A stretch of DNA of 64,000 bases from Melieria omissa (Eukaryota > Arthropoda > Insecta > Diptera > Ulidiidae): assembly GCA_963971225.1 (NCBI GenBank), contig OZ020270.1, positions 31,133,823 through 31,197,822 of the forward strand, given 5' to 3'. This document shows, one piece after another, positions 34,399 through 45,440 of the stretch. Made by a program: the position numbers and the translations under genes. Position 1 is the first letter of the stretch. The number at the start of each line of letters is the position of its first letter. The notes beneath the pieces are model-generated. The model did not search any database, was not told the origin of the DNA, and saw only the letters and a list, made by a program, of their open reading frames with translations.

Positions 34399-37300
34399 TT
34401 AGACTTGTTCGTCCCGAACAAGTGCCGAGGTTCCGCTGTGATAAGGCGCCAGGCGCTCCAAATGGACTACCTTCAGCTTAGCGCCTTTATTGCTGCAACG
34501 TCGAATCCTGTATACCAAGTCGTTAATCCTAGTCACGACTTCGTAAGGTCCTTCCCATGACGCTTGAAGTTTCGGAGACAAACCTTTCCTCCGCTGCGGG
34601 TTGTAGAGCATTACCAGATCGCCTTCTTGGAACCCTGCTGAGTTGGCCCGTAGATCATATCTGGCTTTCGCCTTATCGCTGACCAGTTTGGTGCGGCTCC
34701 TTATAAACTGGTGAATTTCCTCCAGGTCCGCCCGCTTATTGACCACGTAGTCCGTCTTAGCGCCTTCCGTCGTGCTGACTACCCCGAACTTCAAGTCAGC
34801 GGGTAACCGCAACTCTGTGCCGAACACTGCTCGGGCTGGAGTGAGTGATGTCGTGTCGTGCGGGGCTGACCTATACGCCATCAGGAACAGGGGGATATGC
34901 GTGTCCCAATCCTTTTGATTCCTGCCTACCACTTTCCGCAGGTATTCTTCCAGTGTCCGGTTGAAGCGTTCCACCATGCCGTCGGACTGTGGGTGCAAAG
35001 GAGTGGTACGCGTTTTCTTTACACACACATTTCCTTGAATACCGTAGACTCGAAATTCCGGCCTTGATCTGAGTGCAACTCCAACGGAACTCCGAACCTG
35101 GCTACCCAGTTGTTTACCAGCTTTTCCGAGATCGTAGTGGCCTCCTGGTTAGGAATAGGGTACACTTCGGGCCATTTGCTGAAATAATCCATTACCACCA
35201 GCACAAATTTGTTGCCTTGAGTGCTAGTTGGGAATGGGCCGGCGACGTCCATAGCAATCCGCTCGAAGGGCGCTCCCACGTTGTACTGCTGCATGCGGCC
35301 TCGAGATTTTCTTGTCGGCCCTTTCGCGGCTGAACATCGGTCGCAGCTCTTAATCCACTCGGCTACAGACTCCTGACATCCTACCCAGTAGAATCGTCTT
35401 TTTATTTTGGCGACGGTTTTAGTGATGCCCAGGTGCCCTCCACTGGAGTCGTTATGGTATGCCTCGATGACCTCGTTGATTCTGCATTTCGGCACTACCA
35501 ATGCATCTACAGGCATCCTTCCTTCAGCCGCAGACTTTTCCACTGTGCCCAGTAAGCCTTAGCGATCGGGCTTTCACCGGCCATCTCCTGCCAGTCTTGA
35601 CGTGCGCCTTGCTCCTTGCCATCGACGATTTTTGCAAGATCCGCATCCTCACGCTGGTCCTTTTGTAGCCTCTCCGCAGACCACTCTTCCTCTGGCATAA
35701 CGCTTACCAACCGGACGTCCACTATCTGCTCTTTGCTCTCGGCTCGCGAGCACTGCCTGCATTCGACTTTGCACGGACGGAGGGACAAGGCATCGGCATT
35801 TCCATGGCTACTGCCCTTGCGATGTTCTATCGTGTAGTCGTAGCTCTGCAGTCGCTCGATCCACCGCGCCAATTGCCCTTCAGGATCTTTAAAGTTCATC
35901 TCAATGCCGCATGATCTGTGCGCAGGCGAAACCTTTGTCCATACAGATATTTGTGGAAGTGTTTTACGCAGTCCAATACCGCCAGCAGTTCTCTCCGTGT
36001 CACACAGTAGTTGCGTTCCGGTTTCGATAGAACCCTACTGTAGTTTGCTATCACTTGTTCCTGGCCGTCTATTATCTGTGATAGCACACCGCCAATACTA
36101 TTCCCGCTTGCATCCGTAACCAGCACAAACATCTACCCAGGCACGGAGAATGCCAGAATTGGAGCACTGCACAGCTTTTCCTTCAGACGTGCAAAAGCCT
36201 GTTCCTGCTCCTCGTTCCACTCTAAAGCTTGGCTCTTTTTCGTCAGTTTGTGCAAGCTGCTGGCTATGTTCGCGAATCCCGGAACAAATCGGCGGTAGTA
36301 TGTGCACAGGCCCAGGAAACTGCGGAGTTCGTGTAGATTGCGTGGTCGGGGCCACTCCTTCACCGCCGTGATCTTGCCTTCGTCCGTATGTACTCCGCGA
36401 GCGGAAACCGTGTGACCCAGATATTTGACCTCCTTTTGAAACAGCGAGCACTTTTTTGGGTTGAGTTTAAGCCCAGCTTTCTGTATTCGCTCAAATACCT
36501 CCTTCAGCTTTTCCAGGTGGTCGTCGAAGCTTTTGCCCATCACGATTATGTCGTCGAGGTATACCAGACACGTCCGCCAATGCAGCCCTTTCAGCACACG
36601 TTCCATTAGCCGCTCGAATGATGCTGGTGCGTTGCAGAGTCCAAACGGCATGACGGTGAACTGCCACAAACCGTCGCCAACACTAAAAGCCGTTTTCTCC
36701 TTTTCCTTGTCTGCAAGCTCCACCTGCCAATAGCCGCTGCGTAAGTCGAGCGTGAAGAACCACTGTGTGCCTGACAGTGTGTCCAGGGTGTCATCGATCC
36801 GAGGTAGTGGATAACTGTCCTTCTTGGTCACATCATTGAGCTTCCGATAATCCACACAAAATCGGGTACTGCCATCCTTTTTCTTGACTGGCACGACCGG
36901 CGAGCACCAGGGGCCCGAAGAAGGCTCTATGACCTTTTCTTTATGCATGTTTTCAATCAAATTTGTGACCCCTTCCCTCTTGGCCAGAGGAACTCGTCTT
37001 GGCCGTTGGCGAATCGGTTTTGCACTTCCGGTGTCGATGTTGTGCTTCACTATGGCTGTTCTTCCGCCTGCTGCTGCCGCAAATATTGACCCATAGTGCT
37101 GCAGGAGTGACCTCGCCTTCTGTTTCTGCTTGGCCGTCAACTCGCTGCTCCACTGGTTCTCCTGCGGTATGGCGTTCATGTTAAAACCGCTCTTCTTATT
37201 ACCTCCAGGCGGGCTACTCTCGCAATTGACCACTGCTACAGCTTCCTTACACTCGCCAATTACCTCATCTTTCCCGACATATCTGGGTGCATTCAGGGGG

Positions 37301-37824
37301 TTCAGTATTCTGACTGGTATTCTGCCATTTTTAGGTTCCACTAATGTACGTCCGGTGATGATGTTGTCGTGTCCTTGTTTCGGTGCTTCTACTACCCACA
37401 GCCGACTCGTCCCATCGTCCTCGTCCACCTTTGCCCACACAATCGCCTCAGAATTCGCTGGTATCCTCCTGTGTTGACACGATACAACCTTCCTTACCGC
37501 CACGCTTCGCTCATAGCCGGTGTGCAGCGGGAATTCAACGTTGGCATATCTCAGCACATTTTCTATCAGGTCCAGCGTAAAACCGTGCCTAATCATGAAA
37601 TCCACGCCGATAATCACGTCGTCGATTATATCCGCGACGATGAACTCATGTTCCAGGCTGCTGGTACCGATAGCAATCGTTTTTGTAACTTTCCCTCTTA
37701 CCGGCACGCGCTCGCCAGTCGCAGTTCGCAGCTGTATGCCATGCAGCGGTTCCCAGTTCTTCAGCAGCTTCCTTTTGAAGTGAAACTTCTTTACGCACGC
37801 TTGGCATGGGGAGTAAGCTGGCAA
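34399..37824 (-). pseudogene. Ty3/Gypsy pol: protease remnant, RT, RNase H, integrase
   Basis: Order on the minus strand: protease C-terminal part (37750-37500, DVIIGVDFM), RT (FCVDYRKLNDVTKKDSYPLP, QVELADKEKEKTAFS, VYLDDIIVMG), RNase H (FVLVTDASGNSIGGVLSQ), integrase zinc finger (H-H-C-C ending CDRCSAAKG), catalytic Asp (MDVAGPF), Asp (HSDQGRNF) and Glu (GMVERFNRTL). An in-frame TAG at 36133-36135 divides RT from RNase H; frameshifts occur near 35900, 35520 and 35030. The N-terminal protease active-site motif is missing and replaced by a tandem repeat. Confidence 0.9.
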
Positions 37825-38143
37825 ACGCGTTACGTAAGAGTTACGAAAAGTGTGATCGGGCGAGGCGAACGGAAGTTGAGTGGTTTACGCACGCTTGTCA
37901 TGGGGAGTAAGCTGGCGAACGCGTTAAGAAAAAAGTGATCGGGCGAGGCGAACGGGAGTTGAGTGGTTTACGCACGCGTGACTTGGGGAGTAAGCTGGCG
38001 AACGCGTTACGAAAAGTGTGATCGGGCGAGGCGAACGGGCGTTGAGTGGTTTACGCACGCTTGACTTGGGGAGTAAGCTGGCGAACGCGTGACGTAAGCG
38101 TTACGAAAAGAGTGATCGGGCGAGGCGAACGGGAGTTGAGTGG
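37791..38143. repeat. Four-unit tandem repeat (83-97 bp) at the gag-pol border
   Basis: Units begin TTACGCACGC at 37791, 37885, 37968 and 38051. Each contains GGGGAGTAAGCTGGC and GATCGGGCGAGGCGAACGG. The first unit overlaps the start of the pol reading frame, so the array arose inside the retroelement and replaced the gag-protease junction. Confidence 0.88.
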
Positions 38144-38154
38144 GGGATATAAGC

Positions 38155-38275
38155 AAGAGACAGCAGTGCGCGCGCACATTTTCTTTCTCTCTTCCCTTCA
38201 TAGCAGGCCTATTGTCTGTATCACAGTGTACGAGCAAGAGAGAGCAGTGCGCGCGCACACTTTCTTTTCTTTACG
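38155..38275. repeat. Direct repeat with GCGCGCGCAC core
   Basis: Two copies, about 75 bp apart, of AGAGCAGTGCGCGCGCACA followed by a TTTCTTT tract. A weak TATA-like GATATAAG precedes the first. Alternating purine-pyrimidine tracts of this kind can form Z-DNA; function unknown. The stretch to 38480 is otherwise low-complexity AT microsatellite (38340-38410). Confidence 0.6.
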
Positions 38276-38479
38276 AAAATAAAAGATCTATGCAAAAATA
38301 TGAATTTACCAATGAGAACATAAAAAAAGTTTAAATATTTGAAGAAAATTAATATATGTATATGTACATACATGTATATATTGTACACACATATATAAAT
38401 ATATACATACAGATGGAGCGAAAGAAGTTTCACTTCAGTCGTGTGGTCATAAGCACACTCGTTTTTTTTATTATCGAAT

Positions 38480-38911
38480 ATGACGCTCCAGTATCCAGTG
38501 TCAACACGAACAACTTTCCATCTCTCCTTCCTTCAATTGTCAAGCTGCTGGGCTGTCGTTTCAGCTGTGAGACAAGGATGGTGGGGCAGCGGATTGTGGG
38601 GATCAGCTCACGCCCCTTTGGGCTGACCCGTTTTAATTTAACGGCTCCTCGCCCTCAGCCCTCCGCTTGTTGGCTGGGCCTCGATTGTCAGTATGCCTCG
38701 CTTCAGGCGATTTCGATCGAGAACGGGAACGCCTCTTTCGTTCACGGCAGTCTCGTGATATGTGGCCTTGCTTGCCACATACCCAGCAGACAACTTTAGA
38801 GGAGACCACTCGTGGCCTGCCCGGTATTTCTGAGCTTATGGCTTGGATCGGAATGTGCAAATGTAGTCCGAAAACCAGGTGGTTCATAACCCAGCCCCCA
38901 CAGTGGTTCAC
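38480..38911 (-). pseudogene. Gypsy gag C-terminal fragment with zinc knuckle
   Basis: The minus strand reads VVSSKVVCWVCGKQGHISRD with a C-x2-C-x4-H-x4-C knuckle, then an Arg/Ser-rich tail (KRRSRSRSKSPEAR). It continues without stop through EGEEPLN toward 38520. It is the nucleocapsid part of the same family as 44144-44612. The upstream gag is replaced by unrelated sequence at about 38880. Confidence 0.85.
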
Positions 38912-39379
38912 AGCCCAACCACGATGCCATTTTGTAAACTTTTAAAATAACGACAATTCCAATCATATTTCAACATAAACAAATATTGGATCGTAAAATA
39001 GAATCAATACCCTAAATAAATATGTGTTACACTTACATTTTTGCAATAACTTCAGTCACTTGGATAGCACTTTAAAAAAAAAGCCAACAAGTTTTCGCAG
39101 TCGATTTTCAAACACGATGTCTTTCAAACTCGATTGCTGCCACAAGCAATACGTGTTTACACTTCGGTGTAACCACAAAAGCAGAGTCATATCATAAGAC
39201 AAACTTGACAGTTGAAAGATTGGCGATATGTCAATTAGGGAAAGAAAAAACAGTAATGGTTCACAACCCAGCCTGGTTCACAACCCAGCCCTCTCCCTTA
39301 CATTTGAATACGGCGAATGCAATGGTGGTAAAACTGTTGTCCTAACTCGACTTTGGCTGTTATTCCTTACGGCCACAGA
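38912..39379. other. Unassigned, with scattered GGTTCACAACCCAGC repeats
   Basis: Short direct repeats of this motif occur at about 38878, 38901, 39257 and 39273. No ORF of interest. It could be a degenerate non-autonomous element, but no terminal structure is clear. Confidence 0.5.
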
Positions 39380-39918
39380 AGTGTTGAATCTGAAAGATGT
39401 TTCTGTTCAGCAGGGTTTATTTGCAATAAATTTCGCTCTAGATTAGAGGACAAAACACTTAATGCCTTAGTATTTTTAAGATCTCAGTTTTTAGCTAATC
39501 AAAATGCGAAGTAAAACTATAAGTACAAACAACTTAACTATTTTATTTTTTTTTATCAAATATGCATATATATGCACTTTATGATACATCTGTTGTAAAG
39601 CAATAAGTTATGTTTAAGTGTAATTTTTGGATAAAACAAAATGTTATCAAACTGAAGTTAAAAGTTAAATGAAAAACTTCTAAGTTAAACAAAATGTGAT
39701 TATATTGAAGATAAAAAATATTAAAACTACCCCAAATGTGATTAAACTGTGCCCATTCTTATGGTAAATATATTATGAACAAGTAATTATGCAATTTGGG
39801 AAAATTGTTTTATTTAAAAAATTTCTTGTATGAATGATTAAATCCCGGGATCCCGGGATTTGACTTTTCAATCCCGAAAATCGCGGGATCGCAAAATGGC
39901 AAAAAATTGCGATCCTTA
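39380..39918. mobile_element. hAT element copy 2, truncated and inverted
   Basis: Inverse copy of the left ~700 bp of the element at 29184-30125. It shares the GAATCTGAAAGATGTTT and CTAGATTAGAGG blocks, the ATCCCGGGATCCCGGGAT subterminal motif and the terminal GCGATCC end. One terminus is missing, so no target duplication can be tested. Confidence 0.82.
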
Positions 39919-39987
39919 GTACATACATATGTATATAGGTCGAAGTCGACCTGACATATACACAGCACAGTCGTGCAGTTATTTAAC

Positions 39988-42900
39988 ATAGATGGTTCCT
40001 GTGCCGCATTACAAACAAAATAAATAATAACAACAACGATTCTCCACTCTCATCACTCTCTCCCTCTTCAAACAACTCATCCAACACTCAACACAAACCC
40101 ACTAAAACAAAACACATAAACACTAATATTAAAGAACCACACACCACACTAAACGAACAGATAACTATATAATTGCGCTTGGTTTTCTTTCTGCAAGTGC
40201 CACTCAGTTCAGCTGACTGCACATTTTGCTCGACTTTTTACCTCAGCGTAATCTCTTCTCCGCTCAACTTTCATTCCTTTCATTTTCATTTACTTCGTCA
40301 TGACCATCGTATTGCAATGGAATATGAACGGATATGTTAACAATTATCACGAACTCCAACTCTTGATAAACTCTTACTCTCCACTCATAATCCTCTTAAA
40401 CGAAACTCACCTCGCACACAACATAAACGGTTTCACACCTTCACAATACGTCGGAACCTTTCACAATCTTCCCCATATCAGATCCAACAAGCAAGGCATC
40501 GCCATATTAATAAAAAAGGGTTTCGCATTTAAAACGATTCCTATACAATCTAACATATCAGCGGTAGCAATTGAAATAAACTTAATCCAAAAAATCAGCA
40601 TTATTGTTGCATATATCCCCCCAAGTCAACCTTTCACTACAACTGACATTACTCATATCTTAAACCAAACGAATTCACCAGCAATTCTAGCTGGTGACTT
40701 CAATGCATGGAGTCCTTTCTGGGGCTCACCAGCAGCAAACACTAGAGGAAAATGCATCGAAGACGTAATACTCTCCTCCAACCTAATCGTTCTGAATAAT
40801 GGCTCACCAACCCACTTCTCTACACACCGAACTTTCTCTCATATAGATATCACTTTGTGCACAGACTCTATTTCCACTAGATGTGACTGGAACACGCTCG
40901 AAGACCTTCACGGCAGTGATCATTATCCGATAATAATAAAAATAAACTCCGGTGCAACACCCAAAATCCACAAACCACAACACTTTTTCAAAACCGATTA
41001 CGCTGATTGGGGACAATTTCAAGCCCTCTGCAAAATCAATTGTACAAAAATCATGACATCAGATAACCCAAATCAAGAAGCAGCAAAGCTAACAAGAATT
41101 ATTCGTTCCGCAGCAAATGCTGCGATCCCACAGTCAAAAAACACGTCAGCCCCAAAGAAGGTACCGTGGTGGAATAACGAGCTTGCCGCGCTCAGAGCAA
41201 AAAAACAAAGTGCATGGTATTCCTTCAAACGAAACCGATCACCCCACAATCTCATAACATTCAAAAAAGCCAATGCCATCTTCCGCCGTTCTGCAAAACA
41301 AGCAAAACGCAAATGCTTCAGCGACTTTACAGCTAAAATTAACCCCTCCTCAAAACCTAAACAGATCTGGGCCGACATAAGAAAACTCTCTGGCTCCCAT
41401 GCCAAATCAACCATTCAAGCGATAAACACACCAGCTGGCCCCGTGTCCAACCCGGACTTAATAACAGAACTTTTCGTCAACTATTTTTGCAAAGAGAGTG
41501 CCGACGAAAATTTCACCAAGTCATTCCGTATCTGCAAAACCTCGACAATGCGAGCTCAGCTGTACACCAACAATTCGCTTTTAACATCAGCTCAACGAAT
41601 TGAATCCATTATCTCACTAACTGAATTTGAATACGCACTCTCCGCAGCAAAAGGCAAGACACCAGGCCAAGATAAATTATCTTACCCAATTATAAGTAAC
41701 ACCCCCATTGACATCAAGCTGCGCTTAGTACAGCTATACAACAAAATATTTAACACTGGTGTCTACCCACAATTCTGGAAAACGTCTTGCATAATACCTA
41801 TTCCCAAGCCTGGAAAACCCACTTCTGAGATATCGAGCTACAGACCGATTTCACTTTTACCCTGCATGGGAAAAATCCTTGAAAAAATTGTAGTCAACCG
41901 TTTAATGTGGTACACAAAAACTAACAATCACATTTCACCGAATCAAAGTGCCTACAGAAAAGGACACGGCACCATAGATGCCCTCTTGCAACTAGACGAC
42001 TTCATTACCAACGCCTTGTCTAGTCGAAATCACGTTTCTGTGCTCTCGTTAGACTTCCAAAAAGCATTTGATAAAATCGGCTCGCACATCGTGATTAGAC
42101 AACTAAAAAAATGGGGAATCGGTCCAAAAATGCTACAATTCATAAAAAATTTCCTAACTAATAGAAAAATTAAAGTTTGTGTCAACGGCTTCCTTTCCTC
42201 AACGCAACCTCTATCCAACGGCACGCCACAAGGCTCACCTCTTTCAGCCTTTCTGTTTATAATTGCCTTTGACGAACTAAGCCAGTTGTTATCAAAATAC
42301 AAAGGGATCGAACACCAAATATTTGCAGACGACGTCATTATTTATTCCAAAATCGCAGACCTGAACACAGTGCAAATTACTTACACAAACCTCCTAAATG
42401 ACATCTCAACTTGGTCAAAAACTTCAGGCACATTACTTTCACTTGAAAAAACAAACCTCTTACATATTTGTAGAAAAACAAATTGCAATGGTTTAACCCT
42501 TAACTTTAACAATACTAACATCGATTGTAAAAACCACTTAAAAATCTTAGGGTTAATCGTAGACACCAAGTACAACTTTAAACAACACTGTGAATATGTT
42601 AGAAATTGTTTAGCTGTAAGACTCAATATTGTAAAATATCTTTCATATAAATATTCTTTCGTACATCCAAACACACTAGTGAACGTTGTTCGGTCACTAA
42701 TTCTCTCCAAAATTGACTACGCGCTTCCTGTGTACGGCCACTGCGCCAAAAAATTTATCAGCTTAATCAGCGCTCCGTATCACTACGCAATAAAACGAAG
42801 CCTCAGAGCATTTCCCACATCTCCAACGAAAAACATACTAGCTGAATCCGGACTACCAAGCATCGCAAACAGGATCTATGACTCCACACACCGGCTGCTG

Positions 42901-44143
42901 GCAAAAGCGCTCGAACCCTACAATCGGTCACTCACCATTATCTTCAAAAAAGCCATGAAAAGAAAAAGACATCCTAGAATTCCCTCAGCAATCTCGCTCT
43001 GCACAAACTTCGCCAAAACGACCTCCATTCCACTGAACCTAAGAATGGGAAAACGCACGAAGCACCCTCCATGGCTTATAAGCAAAACATCATTCCACAA
43101 CACACTTCTGGCGATGTCCAAACAAAACACCCCTACCGACCGATATCGAGCGTCCTTTACTGAAATTCAAGAAACCCACAAAGCAGCTGGCTGGAAATTC
43201 ATCTTCACAGATGGCTCAAAATCGCCTGATTCAACTTCGTTCGCAGTTGTCACCAATGAAGGAAAAATCATATACAACGCGCTCCTCCTCACAATGTGCT
43301 CGGTTTACACTGCCGAAGCATCAGCCTTATTTCATGCCGTTGAGTATGCAAAGAAAACTAAAGGCAAGTTTTTTATTTGCACAGATAGCAAAGCCTGTGT
43401 CTCAGCCATAATGGCACCGCAAAACACCAACCCCATCATAGCAGCCATTAGAGACACCATTGTAAACTCCTCTCGGAAAATAAAAATTATGTGGGTTCCC
43501 AGCCATGTTGGAATAGCTGGAAATGAACATGCTGACCTCGCTGCTAAAAACGTATATAAACTGCCTGCTACCACATGCGATTTCTTCACTAAAAACGATC
43601 TCTTCCGCCTTATATGGAGCAAACGTCAGCAAGTGAATACAACAGAATGGCAAACGTACAGACATCACTATTCCAACATTAACCCTAACCGGACAAAATC
43701 CAACTTCCCAGCGACAGTGGAGTCCTTCAAAATAAAACCGTACTTGCGACTGAGAATAGGTCATACAATCCTTACACATTCACACCTCCTAAGCGGCAAA
43801 AGTCGCTCAAATTGCCCACTTTGCGGTAACACCGTAACATTAGAGCACATCCTGTCTCAATGTCCGATGTTAAGAACAGCAAATGATCCTAATTCCGGAA
43901 CTCTGATAGAAGCACTAAGGATACCTTCGGCAGAAAACATAAACTTTGTTTATAATGTTCTCAAAACCAACGATCTATTAAGGTGTATATAACACATAAT
44001 ATTTATATTTAAAATATAACAAACTAACACCCCACTAACATGTCGGCTGAAGGCCCAGTTGCCAGTGCTGCGCTTATTGTATTTGTATAATAAATTTTTT
44101 TTATTGTATAAATCTTTAAAATAAATAAATAAATAAATAAATA
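39988..44143 (+). mobile_element. I-clade LINE, apparently complete, single long ORF
   Basis: Bounded by a possible 7-bp target duplication ATTTAAC (39981-39987 and 44144-44150). It ends in a tail of AAAT/TAAA repeats (44119-44143), as I-clade elements do. The 5' UTR is ~310 bp with no ORF1. It was inserted into gag of a minus-strand Gypsy copy. Confidence 0.8.
40300..43992 (+). CDS. LINE polyprotein: endonuclease, reverse transcriptase, RNase H, zinc knuckle
   Basis: 1230 residues, uninterrupted. Residues 1-225 form an AP-type endonuclease (VLQWNMNGY, LNETHL, AGDFNAWSPFWGS, GSDHYPI). The RT is at about 440-740, with SYRPISLLPCMGKILEKIVV, LSLDFQKAFDKIG, GTPQGSPLSAFLF and the catalytic FADDVIIY. 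RNase H is at about 965-1085, with its acidic residues in FTDGSK, AEASAL, CTDSKA and GNEHADLAA. The C-terminal CPLCGNTVTLEHILSQCP is a zinc-binding motif. The enzyme would nick target DNA, copy its RNA there and remove the RNA. RNase H plus this order indicates the I or Loa group. With no break in 3.7 kb it is the best-preserved element here. Confidence 0.93.
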   Translation: MTIVLQWNMNGYVNNYHELQLLINSYSPLIILLNETHLAHNINGFTPSQYVGTFHNLPHIRSNKQGIAILIKKGFAFKTIPIQSNISAVAIEINLIQKISIIVAYIPPSQPFTTTDITHILNQTNSPAILAGDFNAWSPFWGSPAANTRGKCIEDVILSSNLIVLNNGSPTHFSTHRTFSHIDITLCTDSISTRCDWNTLEDLHGSDHYPIIIKINSGATPKIHKPQHFFKTDYADWGQFQALCKINCTKIMTSDNPNQEAAKLTRIIRSAANAAIPQSKNTSAPKKVPWWNNELAALRAKKQSAWYSFKRNRSPHNLITFKKANAIFRRSAKQAKRKCFSDFTAKINPSSKPKQIWADIRKLSGSHAKSTIQAINTPAGPVSNPDLITELFVNYFCKESADENFTKSFRICKTSTMRAQLYTNNSLLTSAQRIESIISLTEFEYALSAAKGKTPGQDKLSYPIISNTPIDIKLRLVQLYNKIFNTGVYPQFWKTSCIIPIPKPGKPTSEISSYRPISLLPCMGKILEKIVVNRLMWYTKTNNHISPNQSAYRKGHGTIDALLQLDDFITNALSSRNHVSVLSLDFQKAFDKIGSHIVIRQLKKWGIGPKMLQFIKNFLTNRKIKVCVNGFLSSTQPLSNGTPQGSPLSAFLFIIAFDELSQLLSKYKGIEHQIFADDVIIYSKIADLNTVQITYTNLLNDISTWSKTSGTLLSLEKTNLLHICRKTNCNGLTLNFNNTNIDCKNHLKILGLIVDTKYNFKQHCEYVRNCLAVRLNIVKYLSYKYSFVHPNTLVNVVRSLILSKIDYALPVYGHCAKKFISLISAPYHYAIKRSLRAFPTSPTKNILAESGLPSIANRIYDSTHRLLAKALEPYNRSLTIIFKKAMKRKRHPRIPSAISLCTNFAKTTSIPLNLRMGKRTKHPPWLISKTSFHNTLLAMSKQNTPTDRYRASFTEIQETHKAAGWKFIFTDGSKSPDSTSFAVVTNEGKIIYNALLLTMCSVYTAEASALFHAVEYAKKTKGKFFICTDSKACVSAIMAPQNTNPIIAAIRDTIVNSSRKIKIMWVPSHVGIAGNEHADLAAKNVYKLPATTCDFFTKNDLFRLIWSKRQQVNTTEWQTYRHHYSNINPNRTKSNFPATVESFKIKPYLRLRIGHTILTHSHLLSGKSRSNCPLCGNTVTLEHILSQCPMLRTANDPNSGTLIEALRIPSAENINFVYNVLKTNDLLRCI

Positions 44144-44612
44144 ATTTAACGGCTCCTCGTCCTCAGCCCTGCGCTTGTTGGCTGAGCCTCGATTGTCAGC
44201 ATTCCTCGCTTCAGGCGATTGCGATCGAGAACGGGAACGCCTCTTTCGTTGGCGGCAATCTCGTGATATGTGGCCCTGCTTGCCACATACCCAGCAAACA
44301 ACTTTAGAGGAGACCACCCGTGACCTGTCCGGTGGCTCAGAGCTTATGGCCTGGATCGTAATGTCGTTGTCTGGCTGGATCTGGCGTATCCTTGCAGGTG
44401 CATACCGAGTGCTCCCAATCCATGTCGCCTCATATGTCATCGCGCTGGTCATCGTCTCCCTAAATGTCGGCTTGCCCATCATCAACGCACTGCGACGTGT
44501 ATCCGGATCATGAAGACCTTTAATAAACGCCTTTATCTTCATCCTTTCGAGATCATCAGCGCCGAAGGACGGGAAGCACAGCTGCACGAGCCGATCAATG
44601 TCTGCTTCCTTT
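44144..44612 (-). pseudogene. Gypsy gag, second copy, internal deletion
   Basis: The minus strand encodes a capsid-like part (ERMKIKAFIKGLHDPDTRRS) and the same CWVCGKQGHISRDC knuckle and RS-rich tail as 38480-38911. It runs straight into the leader and LTR sequence at 44613-44654, so the N-terminal gag is deleted. The LINE at 39988-44143 interrupts its 3' side at the PLN codons. Confidence 0.85.
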
Positions 44613-44653
44613 GTTTACTTTCAATTTTCCACAATCCCACTTCTGACACCAAA

Positions 44654-44793
44654 TGTTACGAATACTACGTCTAGTGGAACACACTCAGTTTCTTAAACGC
44701 AGACAATAAAATAAACCAACAGTCACTTTATTATTCACAGTTTACACTTTACGGTTCGTACACTTAAGTATTTGCTTAATTACTCCGTGTGGC
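44654..44793 (-). repeat. Divergent LTR fragment of the same Gypsy family
   Basis: It starts TGTTACGAATACTACGTC and follows the paired LTRs at moderate identity for about 140 bp to CTCCGTGTGGCA. It breaks off at the start of an errantiviral RT fragment. The leader just inside (TTTGGTGTCAGAAGTGGGAT on the minus strand) equals that of the 49171 LTR and is the likely primer-binding site. Confidence 0.82.
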
Positions 44794-45440
44794 AACAACG
44801 GACCGACCGGTATATTCCAAGATTTATAAATACCCTCGAATTCATGAGGAGGAGATCAACAAACAAATGAAAGACATGATAAAACAGGGCATAATCACAG
44901 AGAGCACATCTCCTTACAACTCGCCACTGTGGATTGTGGACAACTGGACAAGGTGGACAACTCGGGCGGGAAAAAATGGAGAATTGTGGTCGACTACAGA
45001 GCCTTAAACGAGGTCAGTGTTAGCGCCAAATTTCCAATCGCTAACATACACAACATCCTAGAAAAATTGGGCAGGGCACAATATTTTACCACCCTCGACC
45101 TCGCGAAGGGTTTCCACCAAATCTTAATCAAGGCAGAAGACCGAAAAAAACAGAATTTTCAACGCCCTTTGGACATTGTGAGTTCGTCAGAATGCCCTTC
45201 GGACTCAAAAATGCCCCATCAACCTTTCAACAACTCATGAATTCTGTACTCAGGGAATTCATCAACAAAATATGTGTCGTTTATCTGACGACATTCTCAT
45301 CTTTAGCACCACTATACAAGAACACAAAGACAGTATACAAAAAATGTTTGATGCACTCAGGAAACATAATCTAAAAATTCAAGTTGATAAATGTAACTTT
45401 CTCACTAAATCCACCGAATACTTAGGACACATTCTCACTA
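44794..45440 (+). pseudogene. Errantivirus reverse transcriptase fragment
   Basis: RT of the 17.6/297 group on the plus strand. The fingers and palm are present ([66 protein letters not shown]...DDILIFS), spread over three frames by indels near 44945, 45170 and 45285. It ends at EYLGHILT. This is the domain missing from the errantivirus at 29.1 kb, but its position inside the Gypsy insertion argues for a separate copy. Confidence 0.82.

Noticed and set aside
37369..37938. 189-codon plus-strand frame opposite pol
   Set aside because: Antisense to the Gypsy protease and RT, which have clear motifs on the minus strand.
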